Source of the DNA: Morella rubra
Taxonomy: Eukaryota; Streptophyta; Magnoliopsida; Fagales; Myricaceae
Length of the DNA: 64,000 nt
Direction of reading: 5' to 3'
NCBI GenBank assembly: GCA_003952965.2
Contig: CM025855.1
Span: 11,172,451-11,236,450, forward strand
The translations under genes and the position numbers were made by a program. Below, in pieces: positions 57,269-64,000 of this stretch (position 1 is the stretch's first letter; every line of letters begins with the position of its first letter). Under the pieces are notes generated by a model. The model did not search any database. It was not told where the DNA came from and worked only from the letters and a program-made list of their open reading frames with translations.

Positions 57269-60200
57269 ATGTTAGCTCTCTTTTGGAATTGCTGGGGGTT
57301 AGCCCGCCCCGCGACTCTCGTTCCCTCAGAGCAATAATAAAACAATTCAAGCCGGACTGCATTTGTCTAGCTAAAACTAAAACGGTAGAGGCATGATCTA
57401 TAATGAACCGAGCTGGTTTCTCTCTCTCTTTCTAGAATTTCCTGCCATCAGTCTTAGTGGTGGTCTACTGTTTGCTTGGCGTCCTGGTGTGGACTTTGAT
57501 GCAGTTAGGGTGGATCAATATTGTATCAGTCTTTTTATGTATTCAAATCCACCAACCTTTTCTTGGGCTTTTAATTTTGTCCACTGCTCATCTGAATGGG
57601 AAACGGAGGAGGAATTCTGGGAAAATATCTCTGCTCTAGGCTCCCAGTTTGATGGCCCTTGGGTTATGCGTGGCGATTTTAACGTCGTAACTTGTCAGGC
57701 AGATAAGCGAGAAGGTTGTCCGTTTGTCTCCACGTCTCGTGATGGGCCTTATCAATTGCAATTTCTTCACGAGATGGTTGACTTGGGCTTTTCTGGGAAT
57801 GCTTTCACCTGGTGTAATGGCCGGCATGACAGAGGATGTATTTTAGAACGTATGGGCAGAGGATTTGCTAATTCTTTGTGGACGTCGTTGTTTCCCAGGG
57901 CCCCAATCAAGCACCTCACTCATATGACTTTAAATCACTCGTCGATTTTGCTCCACATCATGGGGAGCATGCAATCTAGTCCTAAGTCGTTCCGCTTTGA
58001 GAAGTTCTTTACTCATGATCCAGCTAGTCGCCTGATTGTTCATAATGCCTCTATTAACCGTGGCTCCCCCACTTTCCAACTCTCTCAAAAGCTTGCTGCC
58101 AAGAAACTTGCTCTTAAACACTGGAACAAAGAGTCGTTTGGACTAATCCAAGAGAGAATCCATTCCCTTCAATCTTCCATAGATTACATTCAACAGCTTC
58201 CCATCTCCGACCAATCAAAGGATGCTGAGCAGAGGGTGCAATGCAACCTACAGGAAGAACTACGCAAGGAAGATATTTTGTGGAAATCCAAGTCGTGTGT
58301 GCAATGGTTGACTTCACCTGACCTGAATATAAAATTTTTCCACGCATCCACAATCATTTGGCGTAGGAGAAACAATATTGAAGCTTTAAAAGACTGTACT
58401 GGGAATTGGCACTATGCTCGAGATGATATTGGTTCTTTGTTTCCGGATCACTTTCAAAGTCTATATTCCTCTTTAGACTCGATGCTTTCTAATGAATTGG
58501 CCGAAATAATTGCTCCCTCTATTTCTGAGGAGGAAAACTAGTATCTTTGCAGAGAACCGAGCTTGATGGAAATTTTCATGGTGGTCAAATCTATGGGCCC
58601 GGCCAAAGCCCCTGGGCCAGACGGAATGACAGCTTCCTTTTATCACCATTATTGGCCAACAGTCTCCAGTGCAATGATAGGTATGGTTCAACACTTTTCT
58701 CATATGGCTTCATGTTAAGACAGCAGAACCATTCCTTTCTTTCCTTGATTCTGAAAGTAGCTAATCCTTCGGTGGTGAGCCAATTCAGACCGTCTGAAGA
58801 AGGTTATGCCTAAGCTTATCTCAGAATCCCAAGTAGCTTTCGTCCCAAACAGGGTGATGCAAGACAACTCCATTATCACACATGAAGTATTTCGCACTAT
58901 ACATCAAAAGACTGGTAGAAGCAAACTGGCTGCGATTAAACTTGACATGGCACAAGCTTATGATCGCCTTGAATGGAGTTTTTTGCTATATATCTTGAGC
59001 TGCTTTGGTTTTTGTCCACAATGAACTCATCTCATACCCCAATGCATCTCGACGGTCTCCTTTGCTATTTTGCTGAATGACAGTGCTTTTGGTCTCTTAT
59101 CTCCTCAACGGGGCTTAAGACAGGGGACCTTCTTTCCCTGTTTCTTTTTATTCTGGCTTCTGAAACTATCTCTCGCCTTATCCATCGAGAGGTTGCTAAC
59201 CGTGTGCTTCATGGAACCAATATAGCGTGTCATGCGGAACCTGTGTCCCACCTGATGTTTGGAGACGACATCATCATTTTTTGCAGAGTAAACCTTCAGG
59301 AATGTCGTGCTATGGACAATCTTTTGCTAAAGTACTGTAGCTAGTCGGGCCAGCAGATTAGCAGACATAAATCCTCCATTTTTATCAGCAGAAATACCTA
59401 TCCTGATCTCACCTCCACAATCTGCCGGGACCTCTACCTCACCCGGATGAGCGACTCTTGCAAGTACCTTGGTCTTCCCCTATTTCTGGACAAATCTAAG
59501 AAGAAATGTTTTAATTTTCTTAAAGAAAGGGTCATTTCCAAGGTGGCAGGATGGAAGACGAAAACACTTTCTTTGGCTGGTCGAACCACTTTGATCAGAT
59601 ATGTGGCCACTGCTGTGTTGCAGTATTATATGAACATCTTCTTACTACCGAAAGGTTGGTGTGCTCAATTGGACAAGGTGTTAAAAGACTTTTGGTGGGG
59701 ATTCTCGACTGCCAAATGTTATAATTTCACACCTCGTGCATGAAATTCGATCTATTTACCAAAAGAAGTCGGTGGGCTTGGTATTCAGAAAATGTTTGAA
59801 ACCAATCTAGCGTTCATTGTTAAATTGGGCTGGAAGATGATTCAAAACTCTAACGATTTGTGGGTTCGTCTCCTCCATGCAAAATATATTTCCCATGCTG
59901 ACGGCACTATCACCTCGAGGACCTCAGGGGTGTCTTGGATCTGGAAGGGTATTTTGATGATACAAGATATGCTCAACCAAAATCTTTGCTACCTCCCTAG
60001 AAACGGGACCCATCTAAGCATCTATCAGGATCCTTAGATTCCTTCTAACACCAACTTCAGGCTTGTTCCCCGCAATTATGCCCCCTGGATCCTGATCTCC
60101 AACATGTGGTTGATTTGGTTGACCCAATTTTGGGACGATGGAATTCTCCGCTCCTGAACCAATTGTTTACTGTAGATTCTGTTAACAATATCCTCCATCT

Positions 60201-61290
60201 CCTTGTTTCGAGGCCTCATTTACAAGACCAAATCATCTGGGTACCGGATCCTCAAGGCCACTTCTCGATTAAAAGTGCTATCCACTTCGAGTAGATGAGA
60301 AGATGCGGCAAATCCCCTCTGCCTAACCAGCACCTCTGGAAGCACCTTTGGAAGTTCAAACTACAGGACCGTCTCAAGGTTTTCTTATGGAGGATTGCGG
60401 TTGACGCTTTGCCGGTTAGAGGTCTGCTGGCTCGTTTCATACCCTCTCTTGATGGGACCTCGAACCTTTGTACTTTTTGTGGACAGTAGGAGGAATCTTG
60501 TATCCATATTTTCACTCAGTGTCATTTTGCGCGTACCATTTGGCGTGAATCTGGTTACCCCTTTGATATCTCACACGTCTCTCTTTTGTCTTCGGCGGAT
60601 CTCATATCTACTATTCTGCAAGCTGATGTTTTCTTGGGTCTCCTCAAGTCTAGGCTCAGAGACTTCATTCTTAATGTTGCTATTCTTAGGGATGAATTAT
60701 GGTTTTCTCGGAACAAGCTTGTGCATGATGGTAGGGTTATTAGAGCTGATTCTCTTATCCCAGCTTTTAGGAAACATCTTCAAGAACATAGGGCTGCCTG
60801 GCTCTCGGTGGATCTCTTGAAGCTTGACAATTAGACTCCCCCATAACCTGGCTGGTTGAAGCTGAATTTTGACGTAGCCATCCGTCCTAATGGATCTTAC
60901 TTAGCAATCTCTTGTCGAGACAGTTCTAGCTCCCTCTATATTGCGTACACGGAAGCTTTCATGCTTTGGATCCTCTTATGGGCGAGACAACAGCGGCTGT
61001 TTAAGCTGTGGAACTTGCTATTGAGCGTAATTGGTCACTAGTTCAATTCGAGTATGATTCTAGAACTCCACCCTCCCACCTTGCTGGAAAATAGAAACCA
61101 TGGTACTCTCTCTGCGGGATGCCTTTCGTAAACATCCGCACTTTTCTTGGAGTAGGCGCAACAAGCAGGCTCGCAAAGTGGGCTGCTTCGTTTTGTTTTT
61201 CTGGGTTTTTAATACATGCATATCGTTACCGAACCAAAAAATCAAGAACTGAAAGTGGGCAGCTTTAATACATGATAACTTGGCTTCATG
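57269..61290 (+). pseudogene. LINE ORF2 relic (endonuclease, reverse transcriptase, zf-RVT, RNase H)
   Basis: Begins MLALFWNCWGL, the L1 endonuclease start. The endonuclease core stays open in one long frame (57393-58541), with 'GPWVMRGDFNVV' and 'DLGFSGNAFTWCNGR'. The reverse transcriptase follows in pieces: 'GPAKAPGPDGMTASFY' (about 58590-58640), 'SESQVAFVPNR' (about 58820-58855), 'AIKLDMAQAYDRLEWSF' (58936-58983) and the catalytic 'MFGDDIIIF' (59256-59282), where the usual FADD is FGDD. Then come 'KYLGLPLFLDKS', a zf-RVT region 'WKFKLQDRLKVFLWR' (about 60349-60393) and an RNase H block from 'LNFDVAIRPNGSY' at about 60860. Multiple stops interrupt it. Confidence 0.85.
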
Positions 61291-61300
61291 GGTCGAAAAT

Positions 61301-62177
61301 TTATGATAAACTTGGCCATAAGCTCTTCGAATCCGATCACGAAAGCCTCTGATGATTAGAGCCACGACATCCACGAACATATGCATATATGAATTTCAAC
61401 CTACTTAAGAGCCGTGATCTCTTAGAAATGTTATAGTAAATAGAAATGCTATTTGAATTTTCACACTAAAAATTGTTATGAGCTGTTACTGTTTCTCACA
61501 TATAGGGAACCTAGAGATGTGAGATAGGGGTGGGGAACCTATTTTTACCTTCATCGATCCCCGGTGTGGTGTGTAACAAGTTTAAGAAGAAAATATATCT
61601 CGACGACTGAGTTTGATCTAGTTTCCAAGTGAATGGTAAGTTTTTGAAGAACATAATGCAAACAAAATATGTCATTCAACTTATGGAAACAGCTCAAAAA
61701 CTCTTTTCGGCTCAGAAAAAACAAAAGAAGAAGAAGAAGCTTCTATAAACAGCTATCCTCTACGGACACTCAGATGAATCTGGAGACATTGGAGATCATT
61801 TGCCATCAAGGACAGAGCTAGGGGACAGGGACGGCCATGACCCCTCCCCCCAAATTCAGCAGAAATTTTGTTTTCCCTCTAGCTAGAAAACTGATTTTTT
61901 AGGGAGTTTTTTTTTTTTTTTTGGTAGTTTAGCCCTCCAATTGCATTTGGCCTGTCCAAATCTCTAAGAGTAACTTCGTCGCTGTATGCGCAATGCCAGG
62001 GAACTTTTCCGGTGAGAAAGCGTCAAGGGAATATTGGTCGTGACGTTGGATGTAGATACTACAGTGGGATAGAAGTAGGTCACTTTACAACCGATTACAT
62101 CGAAAGCAACAAACGGCTTCTAAAAATGTCTAAAGGTCGCATGCCTCTGTCTCGTGTTCTGCTCCATTTGCTTTCCC

Positions 62178-62208
<31 letters not shown>

Positions 62209-62919
62209 AGCCTACAACGAAGGTATCCCGGCAAAGCAAAAGCATGCTAGCTCATCTATGTCTTGCTCTTTTACATTACCAAATCCTGCCAAACCAAGAA
62301 AAGCAGAAAGTGAGAGATTGTTAGATTTTCAACCAAACTGCTACTGTTTTTAAAAGAAACAAAGTGAAAGGGAATAGAAAAGCTCTCTCATTCCCAGAGG
62401 TGAGACAAGGGAAAGAGAGACAGGGACCCAATAAAGAAAGGAAAAGTTTACGAATAAAGTTCCTCAACAAAATCTCAAAAAGAGGAAAATGGTGGGAATC
62501 TTTCTTCGCCTTATACTGTTCGGGGGATCCCACAGCGCCATCTCTGTTACCCCTCCCCCCATTGCTACTCCTTTTCATGCTCTCTTTCAACTTTGATTTG
62601 TTTTCTCTTCTTTCCTCATCCTCGCTGTCGTCTCTTAAAACGCACATACAGACAAATTTGGATTTGTTCTGCTCTTAGCGTGTGCTTATGAACACCTCTG
62701 TGGGATTCTCATGTGGAGCTAATTTCGTAACTCTCTCTCTCTCTCTCTCTCTCCTTGTCGGCCACGATATTAGAATGTGAATTTGAAGTCTGACGTCTGC
62801 TTCTACATGTTTTAGGAATTTAAATTAAGCTATTTTCGGTTTTAAGTGTGGCTGTTAAGAATGAATTTGACGTCATTTCTTATGCTCAGTTACTTCAGCT
62901 TTTTTGGTTCCCTTTCTAG
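61301..62919. other. Intergenic to upstream region of the right-edge gene
   Basis: No complete gene. CT microsatellites occur at about 62179-62208 and 62731-62752. Pyrimidine-rich leader-type sequence from about 62510 to 62760 suggests the promoter and first exon of the gene with an exon at 62920. I could not fix that first exon or its start codon. Confidence 0.4.
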
Positions 62920-63108
62920 GATAGAGATGAAAGCAAAGTTCCATTGACAGATGAAGAAGCTAGAGAGCCAAAATATAGGGTTGGAATGGATTGCCACCAT
63001 CTTGGGTTTGAAGTCGACATGGAATTCTGGCCAGTAGAACATCCGGTGGAACCACCCGAGGAAGATCGACCCGTCAAATGCCCAATGAGCGACTCTTCAG
63101 TCCTCAAC
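62920..63108 (+). CDS. Internal exon of an unrecognised conserved-looking gene
   Basis: A 189-base block, exactly 63 codons, with clean splice borders: ttccctttctag before it and gtaaga after it. Both borders are phase 0. The frame reads DRDESKVPLTDEEAREPKY, then RVGMDCHHLGFEVDMEFWPV and EHPVEPPEEDRPVKCPMSDS. The acidic, Pro/Cys-containing composition with DCHHLGFEV looks constrained rather than random. I do not recognise the family and assign no function. The remaining exons must lie before 62920 (none found) and beyond the window's right edge. It could be a captured fragment, but no element ends surround it. Confidence 0.6.
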
Positions 63109-64000
63109 GTAAGAATGCTTCATCTTTATCTGGGTGCATTTGGGTTTATTGTTTCCTTTTTGATACAATTCACACTTCACAGTTCTAGAAAACATGAAGG
63201 CGAATCACAAGTTCAAGGATAGATTGAATTATAATCTGTAACAGAACACAAAAGGGACATAAGCAACAACATCTATGAATAACTGATAGCACTCAATGTG
63301 GATATGCATACATCAGTAGTGAGTCAAGAACAACAGAGCTTGGTTGTTCTTTACGGACCATTTTCTGTGAAAGGTGTCTTTGAATCGTTAGAAGAATGAA
63401 ATTGACTAACGCTCTTGGCGCTGAAACTTGCAAGAAATCTTCTTTCACACAGGCATACTGATTCGTAGACAGGGCCGCCTCGAGTGGCAAGTGGGTACTC
63501 TCCCCACGTTGTTGGCCGAGATTCAAATTCCCTGACTTACCTGGTACTTGGGGTATGAGACAATTTTAACTGCCCGAAGTTTGCCTATGTATTAGCTCAG
63601 TCCTACACCCGGGGAAGCCTTGCACATAGGATTTCCTTCACTACCCAAAAAAAGGCGTAGTGATTCCATTATGGTCTTTGAAAAAGCACTTGGTTTTTCC
63701 TTTACGTGAGAACCGCTTCTGAAGTGGTATACCAAGTAAATAAAGTCACTTGTAGATCGATCACCTTCATCAAGGAGTATTATATACTCTGTAAGGGAAA
63801 GCTATATAGCTTAACATGTATGAAGGTTGGTCTCACAGACAGCTGGATAGAGGAAAAGCTTTCGCAAATGGCATATGGGAGAACATTTCAAAAAAAAAAA
63901 AAATACCACTTAATGTACTTGTAATCTTTATTAGATATGGAACTTGGACTACTCTGACGTTTGTATTGAATTTTTTTTCATATGAAATCCACTTGCAGGA
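63109..64000. other. Intron of the right-edge gene, with a probable SINE
   Basis: Follows the donor gtaaga and contains no further recognisable exon. The longer open frames have no family resemblance. It includes the SINE-like unit at 63465-63652 and a poly-A run at 63890-63903. It continues to the window's edge. Confidence 0.4.
63465..63652 (+). mobile_element. Probable tRNA-derived SINE in an intron
   Basis: A box A-like cgagtggcaagtggg (about 63480-63494) and a box B-like cgagattcaaattcc (about 63517-63531) lie at tRNA-like spacing. The unit ends in ccaaaaaaagg near 63643-63653. The length of about 190 bases fits a plant SINE. No target duplication was confirmed. Confidence 0.5.

Larger units (their letters stand above)
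55130..61300 (+). mobile_element. LINE (plant L1-type non-LTR retrotransposon), near full length, decayed
   Basis: The order is 5' leader (about 55130-55400), ORF1 relic with a DUF4283-like region and CCHC knuckle, ORF2 relic with endonuclease, reverse transcriptase, zf-RVT and RNase H. This is the structure of plant L1-type LINEs. It is in one orientation over about 6 kb. The ends are approximate: no poly-A tail or duplication was identified. Numerous stops and frame shifts show it is dead. Confidence 0.85.

Noticed and set aside
1..64000. CRISPR arrays, operons, ribosome binding sites, rRNA or intact tRNA genes
   Set aside because: None seen; the window is plant nuclear DNA. Box A/B signals occur only in SINE-like units that lack a full tRNA cloverleaf.

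Overview
The window reads as nuclear DNA of a eudicot plant. It is AT-rich, its genes have GT-AG introns, and it holds plant-only gene families (IDD zinc fingers, BASIC PENTACYSTEINE, MMD1/DUET-type PHD, plant ANTH proteins). The space between genes is filled with nested, decayed plant transposons: Copia, CACTA, hAT, MULE, LINE and SINE. I could not fix the species. Exon limits, insertion limits and target-site duplications (TSDs) were read by eye.

Four host genes look complete. (1) An INDETERMINATE DOMAIN factor of the IDD14/15/16 group lies on the minus strand at 9557-11603 (three exons, 426 aa). (2) A MALE MEIOCYTE DEATH 1/DUET-like PHD protein lies on the minus strand at 35759-39182 (three exons, 655 aa). 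(3) A class I BASIC PENTACYSTEINE GAGA-binding factor lies on the plus strand at 41705-42547 (280 aa, with a 5'UTR intron). (4) An intronless ANTH clathrin-assembly protein lies on the minus strand at 46812-47978 (388 aa). An internal exon of a fifth, unrecognised gene lies at 62920-63108 and its gene runs off the right edge.

Layout: 1-4.6 kb is a decayed autonomous MULE plus a recent 170-bp tandem duplication. 4.7-7.8 kb holds a CACTA terminus, a MULE-type MITE with a perfect 10-bp TSD, and a 1.9-kb MULE. 7.8-12.5 kb is the IDD gene and its flanks. 13.7-17.5 kb has a MITE and a CACTA element containing an hAT with a perfect 8-bp TSD and a Copia fragment. A likely solo LTR is at 20.0-20.5 kb. 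21.3-26.1 kb is a minus-strand Copia with two LTRs. 26.8-35.6 kb is a plus-strand Copia whose 3' LTR is split by a 3.4-kb Pack-MULE carrying several exons of a TBC-domain Rab-GAP gene. 35.7-48 kb is the gene-rich part. 50.3-53.2 kb has a near-perfect hairpin with 184-bp arms, directly followed by a Copia half-element closed by its own LTR in inverted orientation. 55.1-61.3 kb is a decayed LINE.

The host genes are unrelated in function and do not form a cluster. One regulatory link is plausible: the BPC gene encodes a GA-repeat-binding protein, and both its own leader and the IDD leader contain long GA/CT tracts. The most unusual structures are the Pack-MULE inside an LTR near the MMD1-like gene, the hairpin, and the inverted Copia half-element. 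I found no evidence of a wholly new gene system.
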